Source: Candidatus Cryptobacteroides avistercoris (GTDB lineage Bacteria; Bacteroidota; Bacteroidia; Bacteroidales; UBA932). From it: a stretch of 39,956 bases of DNA. This document shows, one piece after another, positions 1 to 8,534 of the stretch. Below the pieces are notes generated by a model, which saw only the letters and a list, made by a program, of their open reading frames with translations, searched no databases and was not told the DNA's origin. Made by a program: the position numbers and the translations under genes. The stretch spans positions 1 through 39,956 of the forward strand of contig JADILW010000042.1 in NCBI GenBank assembly GCA_017695095.1, read 5' to 3'. Positions within the stretch are counted from its first letter, which is position 1; each line of letters opens with the position of its first letter.

Positions 1-10
1 GATTTCGAAT

Positions 11-505
11 ATGAAAACTAAATTCGTCCTTTCAGCGGTTCTGTGCCTGCTGCCTTTCCTGGGGCAGGCTCAGAACGTCCTTCCCGACATTGAGGTCAAG
101 GACCTCGAAGGTCAGGCATGCAGCATAAAGACCGCACTCGACGGCTCCACTCCCGTGATACTCACCTTCTGGAGCACAACCTGCAAGCCCTGTCTTCAGG
201 AACTCGGAGCGATGAACGACGCCTACGTCGACTGGAGCGATGAAGCCGACTTCAAGATAGTCGCAGTCGCCAGAGACGACGCACGTTCATCATCAAAGGT
301 GGCACCCATGGTCAAGGGCCGCGGATGGACCGATTTCAACTACTATCTGGACGAGAACGGAGACCTTGCCAGGGCCATGAACGTGCAGGTGGACCCCACG
401 GCGTTCGTGCTTGACGGCGAAGGCAACATAGTCTTCACCCACATAGGCTACACCCCAGGCAGCGAGGAGGAGCTTTTCGACCAGATACTCGAACTTCAGG
501 ACTGA
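11..505 (+). CDS. TlpA/ResA-type periplasmic thiol-disulfide oxidoreductase
   Basis: The protein has 164 aa. Residues 1-20 form a signal peptide (Lys-rich start, hydrophobic core, small residues near GQA), so the mature protein should act in the periplasm. It has a thioredoxin fold with the redox motif Cys58-Lys-Pro-Cys61, preceded by FWSTT as in the TlpA/ResA/AhpC-TSA group, and the cis-proline loop VDPT with Pro129. The likely role is thiol reduction of periplasmic or envelope proteins; the partner is unknown. Its TGA stop overlaps an ATG in the next gene (505), so the two are probably translated together. Only 10 bases of upstream sequence are present, so the promoter cannot be seen and the gene may be distal in a longer operon. 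Confidence 0.9.
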   Translation: MKTKFVLSAVLCLLPFLGQAQNVLPDIEVKDLEGQACSIKTALDGSTPVILTFWSTTCKPCLQELGAMNDAYVDWSDEADFKIVAVARDDARSSSKVAPMVKGRGWTDFNYYLDENGDLARAMNVQVDPTAFVLDGEGNIVFTHIGYTPGSEEELFDQILELQD

Positions 506-519
506 TGGAAGGCCGCGAC

Positions 520-2106
520 ATGAAAAGACTTTCCATTCTCGCGACGCTCGGCCTCGCGGTGCTGGTACTCCCCTCTCCTGCGGCAAGGGCTGATTCCGAT
601 GACAAGGGCAGCCTCTCCGCCAGCTTCGAGACCAACACGACCTACTATTTCAACGACGAAGGCACCGGAGCGACCGCACCTGACGGACGTTTCGGCTCCA
701 ACAACTACCTCAAGCTCGACTACGCCAAGGGAGGATTCACCGCCGGCGTGCAGCTTGAAGGCTATCTGCCCGCCGTCAGCGGCTACTTCAGCGGCACTCT
801 CGCCGCCGGGAACTTCCTGAGCTACGACATCTACGCAGGATTCGCGGCCAACGGCTGGGACATCCGTGTAGGCAGCCTCTACGAGCAGTTCGGAAGCGGC
901 CTGCTGTTCCGCACTTACGAAGACCGCGAGCTCGGAATCAACAATGCCCTCCAAGGCGTGCGCGTCGCATACACTTTCAGCGACTATCTTAGCGTCAGAG
1001 GCCTCTACGGCCGTGTGCGCAACGTCAGGGAGTATTCCGACGCCATGGTTTCCGGAGCAGACCTCTCCTTCTCGCTCTCCAGGCTTCTCGACATGGAGAA
1101 GTTCGACATCGTGCTTGAAGGCAGCGTAATCGACAAATATGAGGCCCAGCCGTCCAACGCCGACGCCTCATGGTCCTCTCACAGCCCCGGTTATTCAGGA
1201 AGGCTGCTGCTCGGTTACGAAGGCTTCCAGCTCAAGGGCGAATATATGGACAGACGCAGCGATCCCGCCTTCTACAACAGCCTCAACAACGGGCGCAGCA
1301 AGGCCATCCAGGTGGACCTGAGCTACACCGGCAACGGGTTCGGAGGACTGGTGACCTTCCGCAAGCTGGACAACCCCTTCTTCCAGGGAATACGCAGCGA
1401 GTCCGGAATGTACACCTACATCAACTACGTGCCGGCGCTCACCCAGCAGCACACCTACATGCTCGCCACGCTCAACCCCTACAGCGCCCAGAGCGATGAA
1501 ATAGGCGGCCAGGCGGACCTCTACTACAATTTCCGCAGGGGCACCACCCTGGGAGGAAAGAAGGGCATGAAGATCCACGCCAATTTCTCGAACTATTTCA
1601 ACAGCGGCTACGAGGCTGACAACCTCATCGACAAACTGCTGTTCAGAGACCTTACCATCGACATCGAGCGCTGGTTCGGCAGCGACTTCAAGCTGATACT
1701 GCTCTACAGCTGGCAGACCTACAACGAACTCACACAGATGAACGGTACGGACATTCTGACCTCGCATGCTCTCGTGGCCGACATGACCTACAAGATCAAC
1801 CGCAAGAATTCGGTACGCCTGGAGCTGCAGCACCTGTTCGGCTCCCCTGGGGACCACGGAAACTGGGCCGCCGCGCTGCTGGAATACAATTTCGCCCCCA
1901 GATGGAGCTTTGCCGTACAGGACATGTGGAACTACGGCGACACCGGACTCCACTACCCCAGCGGAAGCATAAGCTACTCTTACGGCAAGGTCCGCTGCGC
2001 CATCAACGCCGGACGCTTCAAGGAAGGCTACCTGTGCTCAGGAGGCGTCTGCCGCATGACTCCGGCCTACACCGGAATCAACCTCTCGCTTATCGCGACA
2101 CTGTAA
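520..2106 (+). CDS. DUF6029 family outer-membrane-type protein
   Basis: The frame can start at ATG 505 (overlapping the previous stop) or ATG 520. I chose 520 because the signal peptide MKRLSILATLGLAVLVLPSPAARA begins there. The mature protein of about 500 aa is rich in alternating aromatic/hydrophobic strands (YLKLDYAKGGF, VALMDMTYKI-type segments) and ends in a beta strand, as expected of an outer membrane barrel. The sequence matches the Bacteroidota family DUF6029 as I remember it; no biochemical role is known. Its coupling to a TlpA-like protein suggests a shared envelope job. A 9-bp hairpin (2129-2158) follows the stop. Confidence 0.8.
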   Translation: MKRLSILATLGLAVLVLPSPAARADSDDKGSLSASFETNTTYYFNDEGTGATAPDGRFGSNNYLKLDYAKGGFTAGVQLEGYLPAVSGYFSGTLAAGNFLSYDIYAGFAANGWDIRVGSLYEQFGSGLLFRTYEDRELGINNALQGVRVAYTFSDYLSVRGLYGRVRNVREYSDAMVSGADLSFSLSRLLDMEKFDIVLEGSVIDKYEAQPSNADASWSSHSPGYSGRLLLGYEGFQLKGEYMDRRSDPAFYNSLNNGRSKAIQVDLSYTGNGFGGLVTFRKLDNPFFQGIRSESGMYTYINYVPALTQQHTYMLATLNPYSAQSDEIGGQADLYYNFRRGTTLGGKKGMKIHANFSNYFNSGYEADNLIDKLLFRDLTIDIERWFGSDFKLILLYSWQTYNELTQMNGTDILTSHALVADMTYKINRKNSVRLELQHLFGSPGDHGNWAAALLEYNFAPRWSFAVQDMWNYGDTGLHYPSGSISYSYGKVRCAINAGRFKEGYLCSGGVCRMTPAYTGINLSLIATL

Positions 2107-2128
2107 GATCCTTCCGGGAAATCATCAG

Positions 2129-2158
2129 AGCCCTCGATGCCGAACAGCTTCGAGGGCT
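2129..2158 (+). terminator. Probable terminator after the DUF6029 gene
   Basis: A perfect 9-bp stem AGCCCTCGA / TCGAGGGCT with a 12-nt loop lies 22 nt after the stop codon. Only a weak T-rich tail (TTCTGTT) follows. Confidence 0.55.
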
Positions 2159-2363
2159 TCTGTTATCCTGTCCGTCTCATATCCGGCTATCTTCTCCTTG
2201 CTGGATCCGGCTGCGGCCTCCACATGTCCTTCAGCATCCAGTACCGCATCTCCGCAGCTCACGGGTACTCTCCGGACTCTGCCTTGCGGAAGCCGGCCAA
2301 GCACCACAAAGATGAGGGAAAATCCGATTGAGTCGTTGAAACGAAATACTCCCGGATATAAAA

Positions 2364-2393
2364 AAGTCGGACAGACTACAGCCTGCCCGACTT
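2364..2393 (-). terminator. Intrinsic terminator of the BACON lipoprotein gene
   Basis: On the minus strand the stem AAGTCGG-CAG / CTG-CCGACTT (10 pairs, one mismatch) is followed by a run of six T (2365-2360). It lies 20 nt past the lipoprotein stop. Confidence 0.8.
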
Positions 2394-2412
2394 AATACTG
2401 ATCGCTTAAGGT

Positions 2413-4443
2413 TTACTTCTTATAGAAAGTTCTAGGAAGAACTTTGGCATTCTGAAGCATGTTTTCATCAGGAAGCTCGATGCTTGAAGATGTAACGACT
2501 ACTGGTTCAGTATAAACCTTTGCTACAGGAGCCTCGACATCCTTGCGGACTGAAATGCCCTCGGGAACTGACATCTTCTCACGTGCAATTGAGAATCCTG
2601 TCTGTGCAGAAGACTTCGTTGATGCGGAAGCCCCGAACAGATCCCATAATCCTTCGGGATCCGCAGCCTCTTCGGGAGTCAGAGTGAAAGGTTCGCCTTT
2701 GAAGAGGGGGCCGGGATTGCCGTTTGCGTCAAGGGCGACTCCGAGGAAAATCAGAGGCTCGCCATAGTTCAGCACGTACAGAGTTGAAGGATCTGCCGGA
2801 GAATCCATCATAAGCGTGTTAATGATGTCATTATCATTGTACTGCTCGAACATGCTCTCATCGTATGAGTACAGACCGTAGTAATAGAACTCAGCGTCAG
2901 CAGGCTCTGTTACGGCGTAACAAGGAAGCAGAACCTCCAGTCCCTGCGAAATATAGCTTTCTATCTCGGAAGCAAGCGAAGGATCTATCTCGTTGAGTAC
3001 ATCAAGAGATGCAGCCATGTCATAATATTCGTCGAATACGACTTCTATGGTAGCGTTTCCGATTTCAGCCTCCGTAGTTATGAAATCAGTGCGGAACAGG
3101 TCAGTAGTGGCAAGACCGGCAACCTGGCCGAATGCGCATACTGAATATTCGGTTTCAGGAGTGAGCCCGGTAAAACTCTGAGAGAAATCTCCGGTAGCTT
3201 CGGTAGGATAATACCAATACAGGAGATATTCCATGATTTCGCTATCCGTGGTAAATTCGGCCAGCTCGGAAGAAGGTACTACATATATTCCATAAGGATC
3301 GTCATTGGTAGTGCTGACATTGACAGTAGCAACTCTGGCGCCAACTTCAGTGACAGTTACGGTCAACTGGTTGTCGGACGGTTCAAGGGGGCCTGACGTT
3401 ACTTCAACAGAGACAGGATCAGAATTGGGAACCGCTTCATTGCTTACCGCGTATGCGACAATAGTATACTCGGTTGAAGGTGACAATGCAAACTTCCAGT
3501 CTCCCTCTCCCTGACCGCAGAGCGCGGCCAGAGCATCATCGGCAGACATGCCTAACATCTGATAAAAAGAAACCATCGACATGAAGTTGCTGTAGCAGAG
3601 TTCGTAGAGATCCGTGTCCGGATCAAGGGATGCAGTCTCATAAGCCTCTACACAATAGTAGCCGTCATATCCTTGAGGAATTACGTGGGCAGTCACCTCA
3701 GGTCCGTCGACAGTCGTCGTGATGGAAAAATCTGCTACTATCTTCTCTACTCCAGGAGTAGTGAATCTGCAGTAGACAATATCGGTCAGCCTGGTATTTG
3801 TGTTGAGATCAATTCCGTAGGCGTATATTACCGTTTCCGTTTCAGGAGTGGCGCTGAATGTCAAGTCAAGCATGTCACCGACCGCAGCATAATCAGCTAC
3901 GGACCCTCCCATATATTCCAGATCGTCCTGGAACAGGGCTTCATCTGTCGTGAGTCCATATTCATCGAGATACGCCTGAGTGGTACCGAAAAGAATATAA
4001 GACATTTCTTTATCTTCAGGGAAGATATCAAATACATAGTTGGTGGCATTGACCTCCTTGAGGTTGAAAACAAATGGCGCGGGATCGGCTGCTTCTTGTG
4101 TAATAGTGAACACAGCATCAGCGGCACCAGGGTAGCTGACGGTTACATCAACAGACCTTGGCTCGGTAGCTTCGTTGACAGCAACATCGAAGTTGATATT
4201 GTTGTCCACAACCTCAAGACTGGTAACCCAATCATTGGTAGAGGCTTCGGGTGAAACCTCGGCACCCTCGCGGGGGTTGGTAACCTTGTAGGCGACTGAA
4301 AAAGTGCCGCCTTCTGCGGGAACAGAAATCGCCGTCTGACTCAAAGTCAGAGTGGGGTCCGGTTGCACCGGCTTTTGGCATCCGTTCACCAAGAACAGGA
4401 CAGCTGCGCCGAGCAGCGTTGAATAAAGTACTTGATTTCTCAT
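2413..4443 (-). CDS. BACON-domain surface/periplasmic lipoprotein
   Basis: The protein has 676 aa. The N-terminus has a type II signal: hydrophobic stretch then LFLVNGC with the lipidated Cys at residue 22, and an acidic/proline linker (QKPVQPDP) after it. Residues about 30-118 match the BACON domain (Bacteroidetes-associated carbohydrate-binding often N-terminal): AISVPAEGGTFSVAYKV, then NDWVTSLEV and VDVTVSYPGAADAVFTITQEA. Residues 120-600 hold several fibronectin-type beta-sandwich repeats with TEYTIVAYAVS / TEYSVCAFGQ / ETVIYAYGID motifs. This architecture is typical of Bacteroidota lipoproteins of unknown ligand; glycan or mucin binding is a guess. It is a single-gene unit with its own terminator and has a lower GC content than its neighbours, which may reflect horizontal transfer or relaxed codon choice. 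Confidence 0.85.
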   Translation of the reverse strand: MRNQVLYSTLLGAAVLFLVNGCQKPVQPDPTLTLSQTAISVPAEGGTFSVAYKVTNPREGAEVSPEASTNDWVTSLEVVDNNINFDVAVNEATEPRSVDVTVSYPGAADAVFTITQEAADPAPFVFNLKEVNATNYVFDIFPEDKEMSYILFGTTQAYLDEYGLTTDEALFQDDLEYMGGSVADYAAVGDMLDLTFSATPETETVIYAYGIDLNTNTRLTDIVYCRFTTPGVEKIVADFSITTTVDGPEVTAHVIPQGYDGYYCVEAYETASLDPDTDLYELCYSNFMSMVSFYQMLGMSADDALAALCGQGEGDWKFALSPSTEYTIVAYAVSNEAVPNSDPVSVEVTSGPLEPSDNQLTVTVTEVGARVATVNVSTTNDDPYGIYVVPSSELAEFTTDSEIMEYLLYWYYPTEATGDFSQSFTGLTPETEYSVCAFGQVAGLATTDLFRTDFITTEAEIGNATIEVVFDEYYDMAASLDVLNEIDPSLASEIESYISQGLEVLLPCYAVTEPADAEFYYYGLYSYDESMFEQYNDNDIINTLMMDSPADPSTLYVLNYGEPLIFLGVALDANGNPGPLFKGEPFTLTPEEAADPEGLWDLFGASASTKSSAQTGFSIAREKMSVPEGISVRKDVEAPVAKVYTEPVVVTSSSIELPDENMLQNAKVLPRTFYKK

Positions 4444-4884
4444 AGAACTTAAATTTGTGATTAAAAAAGTTTGCTGTGGTAAAAGTAAAAATTTTAATTA
4501 AATTCTATAAATTTTCGGATGATTATTTTTACAAATATTTTCAACAGTGTGCTGATTCGTCCTGTTCTTGTGTTGCCGGATAGAAAGGCTGGCCATCTAG
4601 CAATTTTTATAATAAGCTTATTATCAGCGATATACTCCCGCTTCTATTTTGTCTCGTACCTTGAACACATAGCTGAAATCAGTCCGAAAAAGATTAATTA
4701 AAATTTTTATTAAATTATTTTTCGTAGTTTAATTATTGAAATTAATAATAGTTTGTGACTTAATAATGACTTTGCGTTTCAATTCGAAAGAATATTTTTA
4801 ACCATAAGGTAGCTCAGCAAAAAGAAGCCGACCTCAAAAAATCCCTTTTGGGTCGGCCTCTCGTCTGACACTGCGGTCACAAAG
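4444..4884. other. AT-rich intergenic region
   Basis: About 440 bp, strongly AT-rich from 4444 to 4800 in contrast to the surrounding genes. It must hold the promoter of the minus-strand lipoprotein; a near-consensus -7 (TACTTTTA on the minus strand, near 4480-4490) is the best candidate. A plus-strand frame at 4519-4701 has no domain, no promoter and an AT-driven composition, so I do not call it a gene. The terminator of the queA operon lies at 4827-4857. Nothing else is recognisable. Confidence 0.5.
4827..4857 (-). terminator. Intrinsic terminator of the queA-acyltransferase operon
   Basis: On the minus strand a 7-bp stem GCCGACC / GGTCGGC (extended internally by A-T pairs) is followed by TTCTTTTT. 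It lies about 28 nt after the small frame ending at 4885. Confidence 0.8.
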
Positions 4885-5097
4885 TCATTCCTCGCTGCCG
4901 CGGACTGCAATCTCCCCCGATAGAAAGGCCTCTATTCCCTGCTGCTCGAATTCCGCGAGCGTGCCCCAGCCGACAAGATAGTTCTCTCGGCCAGCACCTA
5001 CATATACGTCTATATAATCGCTGAGCCCGAAATCGGGGTCCCATCCTCTGCCGGCGTAGACGACATCCCAATTAGGATTCTCAACATAAAAGTCTAT
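4885..5097 (-). CDS. Small hypothetical reading frame lacking a standard start codon
   Basis: This minus-strand frame of about 70 codons follows the acyltransferase and ends at TGA (4887-4885), directly before a terminator. Its translation looks like real protein: VENPNWDVVYAGRGWDPDF, then LSDYIDVYVGAGRENYLVGW and ends AVRGSEE. Codon choice fits the neighbours. No ATG, GTG or TTG exists in frame between the upstream stop and this segment; the first codon after the acyltransferase stop overlap is ATA (5097-5095). It could start at ATA, result from frameshifting, or be a remnant of a gene that lost its 5' end. I do not recognise the family. Confidence 0.4.
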   Translation of the reverse strand: MDFYVENPNWDVVYAGRGWDPDFGLSDYIDVYVGAGRENYLVGWGTLAEFEQQGIEAFLSGEIAVRGSEE

Positions 5098-6239
5098 TCC
5101 AGGTCCCTTTCCCTGGCCGCGACGGGGTTGCCGTAGATCTGCCAGAATATCTTGCGGAGCTCGTCCCTGTCGAGGCTACGCTCCACCTTTGAGAGCTTGC
5201 GCTCGGTGTAGGCCTTGAAGGCCTCCAGGTCAGCCTCGCTGTAGAGTCCGCGATATTTGCTGCTGTTGTTCATGAGGTCGTAGCCCATGTAGTTGGTCTT
5301 CCACAGCTTGTATCCTCTGATGATTCGCAGGTCCAGGGTGCGCCGTATCGCCTGGTAGCGGTCGTTGCGGTCGCAGGCGGAAGCCATTTCGATTTCGCCG
5401 CGCGTCAGGGGCTTGTCGACGTTGAGATGCACGCCGCCCTTCCACTGCTTGATTCCGAGCATTATGCTGTGGGTGTCCTCCATCTTCTTCTTCACGTACT
5501 TGCGGCTGCGGGAAATCAGCAGTTCGCGCGCCTTGCGTATGTCGCAGGGCTCGTACTCGTAAGAGATGCTCATCGGAGTGATGTGCAGGGCGTCGAAGTT
5601 GTCGAGGAAACTCCCCTTGCCGCTCATGTCGAACATCTTGAGCAGCCCCTGTTCGGTCATGTCGCGTCCGTCCTTCGTGCGGCCCTCCTTCTGGGCTATC
5701 CAGACTGTGCTTCTTCCGGAAGTCACCGTGTCGCGTATATACTTGGAGAGCAGCTGGGAAGACAGATACAGCTCCCTCGCTGAGATGCCCCTGATGACCT
5801 TGATCATACGGTTGCAGCGCAACAGGTCGGCGACCAGTTTGTTGCCCTCGAGCAGATTGCTGCCCACGCACACCTCGGTGAGCGGCATCTTGTTGGCATA
5901 CAGCATCCACTGCACGAGCGCCGGATCGAGAATGATGTCGCGGTGGTTGGAGACCGCCAGGAAGGTGCTGCCGCGGTCTATGTTATCCAGTCCGTCGCAG
6001 TGGAACCCGGAGGTGCTGCGCTCGATGATGGTGGCCACCACCTTGTACATCACCACCTCCTGGAACTCCTCGGTGGAGTGTATGTCCTTGAGCAGTTTCC
6101 TCAGGGTGCTGAGCGGTTCGTCCGGGAAGAAGAACTTCGACACAATGGGCAGGATTGGGCTCCTGGACACGCGTCCAAGCGCCTCCACAACTTCTTCGTC
6201 GGTATAGGGAACTATGCTCTCGTATTCGTTGTCGGTCAT
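5094..6239 (-). CDS. 1-acyl-sn-glycerol-3-phosphate acyltransferase-like protein
   Basis: The protein has 381 aa, longer than PlsC (about 240). The acyltransferase box is SNHRDIILD (His99, Asp105; spacing HX5D instead of the classic HX4D), followed by VCVGSNLL and the glycine/arginine box QKEGRTKDG (Glu185-Gly-Arg187) typical of the LPLAT superfamily. The likely role is membrane-associated acyl transfer to a lysophospholipid or other lipid; the exact acceptor is not readable from sequence. No signal peptide or clear transmembrane helix is present. It starts 18 nt after queA stops, so it is probably in the same transcript, and its stop overlaps the ATA codon of the small downstream frame. Confidence 0.8.
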   Translation of the reverse strand: MTDNEYESIVPYTDEEVVEALGRVSRSPILPIVSKFFFPDEPLSTLRKLLKDIHSTEEFQEVVMYKVVATIIERSTSGFHCDGLDNIDRGSTFLAVSNHRDIILDPALVQWMLYANKMPLTEVCVGSNLLEGNKLVADLLRCNRMIKVIRGISARELYLSSQLLSKYIRDTVTSGRSTVWIAQKEGRTKDGRDMTEQGLLKMFDMSGKGSFLDNFDALHITPMSISYEYEPCDIRKARELLISRSRKYVKKKMEDTHSIMLGIKQWKGGVHLNVDKPLTRGEIEMASACDRNDRYQAIRRTLDLRIIRGYKLWKTNYMGYDLMNNSSKYRGLYSEADLEAFKAYTERKLSKVERSLDRDELRKIFWQIYGNPVAARERDLE

Positions 6240-6257
6240 ATCGATTCACTTTTATCG

Positions 6258-7469
6258 TCAGGCGTCGCGGCGGAAAAGCAGAGAACTGTCGCCGTAGCTC
6301 AGGAAACGGTAGCCTCCGTCGAGCGCATGGCGGTAGATGGTCTCCCAGTCCCCGCCCACGAAGGCGGAAATCAGCAGCAGCAGAGTGCTCTGGGGCTGGT
6401 GGAAATTGGTCACCATCATGTCGGTGACGCGGAAGCGGAAACCAGGTACTATTATTATACGTGTCCCCGTCACGAGGCGGTCAAGCCCCTGAGACTCGAG
6501 GTAGCGCACGATGGCGTCAAACGCTTCGGCACGGCTGTAGGGATATTCTTCGGTGTACGGAGCCCACTGGGCGATTTCCGAGGGTTTCCCGGTCTGCAGC
6601 AGCGAGACGCCCTCGTAATAGAGCGACTCGAGGGTGCGGACGGACGTGGTGCCCACGGCGATCACGTGGCGGCTGGTGTCGCGCAGCAGCTTCAGCAGAT
6701 TCAGGCTCACGGAAAACGGCTCCCTGTGCATCGGATGCTCGGAAATCAGCGAGGATTTCACGGGCAGGAAGGTTCCGGCGCCCACGTGCAGGCAGACCTC
6801 TTCGGTATCTATGCCCTTCGCCCTGATATCGTCGAGGACCCTCTGGGTGAAATGCAGACCGGCAGTGGGAGCGGCCACCGAGCCACGGAATTTCGCATAC
6901 ATGGTCTGATAGCGCTCGAGGTCGATCTCCTCCGTCTTGCGGTTGAGATAGGGAGGAATGGGCACCTGGCCGCACAGTTCCAGCACCTTCGAGAACGGCG
7001 CGCCTCCGCTCCAGCTGAACTCCACGACGCCTGTCTGCCCGTCGCGCGAAACCAGTGAGGCCTTGAGCTGCAGCGCCGTGGCGGCCTCGTTTTCGCCGGA
7101 GTCGAAGCTCAGCAGGTCGTCCTTCCAGCGCTTGGCATTGCCGATAACGCATTTCCAGCAACAGCTGTCGGTAGCGGCAAAATTCCTGTCGTATTCGGCC
7201 GGCGTGTCGGGTTCGAGGCAGAATATCTCGATGTGGGCGCCGGTGGGACGGCGGAAGAATAGACGTGCGGGAACGACCTTGGTGTCGTTGAAGATCATTA
7301 TCGCGTCCGAGGGCAGCTCGTCCGGAATGTTGCGGAACACGCTGTCGCGGACCTCACCATCCCTATATATGAGGAGTTTGGAGGAATCGCGCTCTGCCAG
7401 AGGATATTTTGCAATCCTTTCCTCGGGCAGCCCGTAGGTGTAATCTTCAATCTTTATTACTGGTATCAT
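6258..7469 (-). CDS. queA: S-adenosylmethionine:tRNA ribosyltransferase-isomerase
   Basis: The protein has 403 aa. It transfers and isomerises the ribosyl group of S-adenosylmethionine onto 7-aminomethyl-7-deazaguanine in tRNA, giving epoxyqueuosine (queuosine pathway, cytoplasm). Family signatures are visible: YGLPEERIAKYPLAERD at the N-terminus, FNDTKVVPARL, AAPTAGLHFT, HVGAGTFLPV, VGTTSVRTLES and TNFHQPQSTLLLL. It is longer than E. coli QueA because of an insertion around CCWKCVIGNAKRWK; Bacteroidota often carry a second, longer QueA copy of this type, so this may be the paralogue and not the only QueA. An ATG at 7481 gives four extra residues; I prefer 7469 because the promoter at 7495-7526 would leave only a few nt before 7481. 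Confidence 0.88.
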   Translation of the reverse strand: MIPVIKIEDYTYGLPEERIAKYPLAERDSSKLLIYRDGEVRDSVFRNIPDELPSDAIMIFNDTKVVPARLFFRRPTGAHIEIFCLEPDTPAEYDRNFAATDSCCWKCVIGNAKRWKDDLLSFDSGENEAATALQLKASLVSRDGQTGVVEFSWSGGAPFSKVLELCGQVPIPPYLNRKTEEIDLERYQTMYAKFRGSVAAPTAGLHFTQRVLDDIRAKGIDTEEVCLHVGAGTFLPVKSSLISEHPMHREPFSVSLNLLKLLRDTSRHVIAVGTTSVRTLESLYYEGVSLLQTGKPSEIAQWAPYTEEYPYSRAEAFDAIVRYLESQGLDRLVTGTRIIIVPGFRFRVTDMMVTNFHQPQSTLLLLISAFVGGDWETIYRHALDGGYRFLSYGDSSLLFRRDA

Positions 7470-7481
7470 TCTATCCGTCAC

Positions 7482-8017
7482 GCGTTAAGGCCGGCAAAGT
7501 TAATCGAAGTTTAACTGATTAACAAGCGCTCCATGATGTTTCGCACTTTTCAGCCTGGTATTCCGTGCGGATTTTCCGCCGCCGGTCTGTCCGTGTCGTC
7601 TTTTAATGATTCATTGCGCCACAATTCCGATTACATTTGTAAAAACATACATCACATTTGTAAATTCACAATGGTTTACAAACTTTTAATCCATAAATTT
7701 CGTTTTGTGAAATAAGAATAACTTATTATGTGTGAATCGGAAACATATTTCACGTAAAATCAGATATTTACAATATTTATCTACTCCTAATTTTCAGTAA
7801 ATTGCGGTTAAAATTTCCGTTCTGCGGCACTACACAACTCAACACAGACGATTATCAACATATAACCGATGGATATTCAGAAAAATACCCTACCGCATCG
7901 CAGTAAATTCATAGCCTGATTCATTAACAACTTATCAACAATCCCCAAACTGTTAACATGTGTAAAACTTGCAACTCCCCTGTTTTATGGTTACATTTGT
8001 GAAACAATCCGTTACAA
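7482..8017. other. AT-rich divergent intergenic region with repeated motifs
   Basis: A 536-bp AT-rich gap lies between divergent queA and the XRE gene. It contains TTACATTTGT twice (7631-7640, 7991-8000) and CACATTTGTAAA once (7653-7664). It also has an inverted repeat TTTGTAAA / TTTACAAA (7657-7664, 7675-7682) and two copies of TTATCAACA (7852-7860, 7932-7940), one base from the DnaA box TTATCCACA. No gene on either strand looks real. Confidence 0.6.
7495..7526 (-). promoter_or_regulatory. Promoter of queA
   Basis: On the minus strand CTTG (7526-7523), a 20-bp spacer and TAACTTTG (7502-7495) fit the Bacteroidota pattern TTTG-N19/20-TAnnTTTG. Transcription should begin near 7488. Confidence 0.7.
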
Positions 8018-8020
8018 ATG
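7968..8020 (+). promoter_or_regulatory. Promoter and candidate operator of the XRE regulator gene
   Basis: CTTG (7968-7971), a 20-bp spacer and TACATTTG (7992-7999) form a promoter. The -7 box lies in an inverted repeat CATTTGT (7994-8000) / ACAAATG (8014-8020) whose right arm contains the ATG. Binding here would block the promoter, so autoregulation is likely, by inference. Confidence 0.5.
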
Positions 8021-8530
8021 AACACCCGTCTGAGACAATTTCTGCTCGCTGAAAACATCAGCCAGTCACAGTTCGCCGACACCATCGGAGTCGCCAGGGC
8101 CAGCATCTCGCACATCCTCTCCGGACGCAACAAGCCCGGCTTCGAATTCTTCACCAGTCTGGCACGGCACTACCCCTCCCTGAATCTCACCTGGCTGATT
8201 ACGGGCAACGGCAGAATGTATGTCACCGGCGGCCCGCAGTCTGCCGAGGACGTTACGCAGCTACAATATACCGCTCCGTCGGCGATGAACGACGACTCCG
8301 ATGACGATCTTCCGCCCGACACTCTTCCGGAAGAAGACCTCTTCTCCTCGGTTTCCGGCGAAAGCGCCGGACGCCGCAGGAATCGGAAATTCCCCGACGA
8401 GAGCCCGACTCCCCCGGAATATTCGATTCTCAGGGACATATCCCCCAAGGCGCCGGAAAGCGCCGGAAAACGGCATATCAGCCGGGTGATCGTGTTCTAC
8501 GACGACAATACCTTCGAGGAATTGAAATAA
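8018..8530 (+). CDS. XRE-family helix-turn-helix transcriptional regulator
   Basis: The protein has 170 aa. Residues 1-65 form a lambda-repressor-like HTH: RLRQFLLAENISQSQFADTIG, recognition helix ARASISHILSGRNKPG, and then the Bacteroidota continuation LNLTWLITGNGRMY. The remaining 100 residues are acidic and low complexity (DDDSDDDLPPDTLPEEDLF) and end in a short basic/hydrophobic segment RVIVFYDDNTFEELK, with no recognised domain. It is a soluble DNA-binding protein. The ATG lies inside a dyad overlapping its own promoter. The next gene begins 18 nt later behind its own -7 box. Confidence 0.85.
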   Translation: MNTRLRQFLLAENISQSQFADTIGVARASISHILSGRNKPGFEFFTSLARHYPSLNLTWLITGNGRMYVTGGPQSAEDVTQLQYTAPSAMNDDSDDDLPPDTLPEEDLFSSVSGESAGRRRNRKFPDESPTPPEYSILRDISPKAPESAGKRHISRVIVFYDDNTFEELK

Positions 8531-8534
8531 TGCG

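Larger units (their letters stand above)
2107..2412. other. Intergenic region with two hairpin terminators and a gene-like minus-strand frame
   Basis: This 306-bp gap lies between convergent genes. It holds a hairpin at each end: 2129-2158 for the upstream plus-strand gene and 2364-2393 for the lipoprotein. Between them a minus-strand frame ending at 2125 stays open for about 90 codons and has a natural-looking amino-acid and codon composition (KEKIAGYETDRITEALEAV), but it runs back through the lipoprotein terminator and has no convincing start. It may be a decayed gene end. Confidence 0.5.

Noticed and set aside
505..519. ATG at 505 as the start of the DUF6029 gene
   Set aside because: It would put five polar residues before a signal peptide that begins normally at the ATG of 520; the overlap alone is not sufficient support.
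4519..4701. 60-codon plus-strand frame
   Set aside because: It lies in AT-rich DNA, has no promoter, domain or neighbour link, and its composition follows base bias.
7852..7940. Firm call of a replication origin from two TTATCAACA sites
   Set aside because: Only two near-match boxes, no dnaA or dnaN nearby, and gene orientation changes several times around it; kept only as a possibility.
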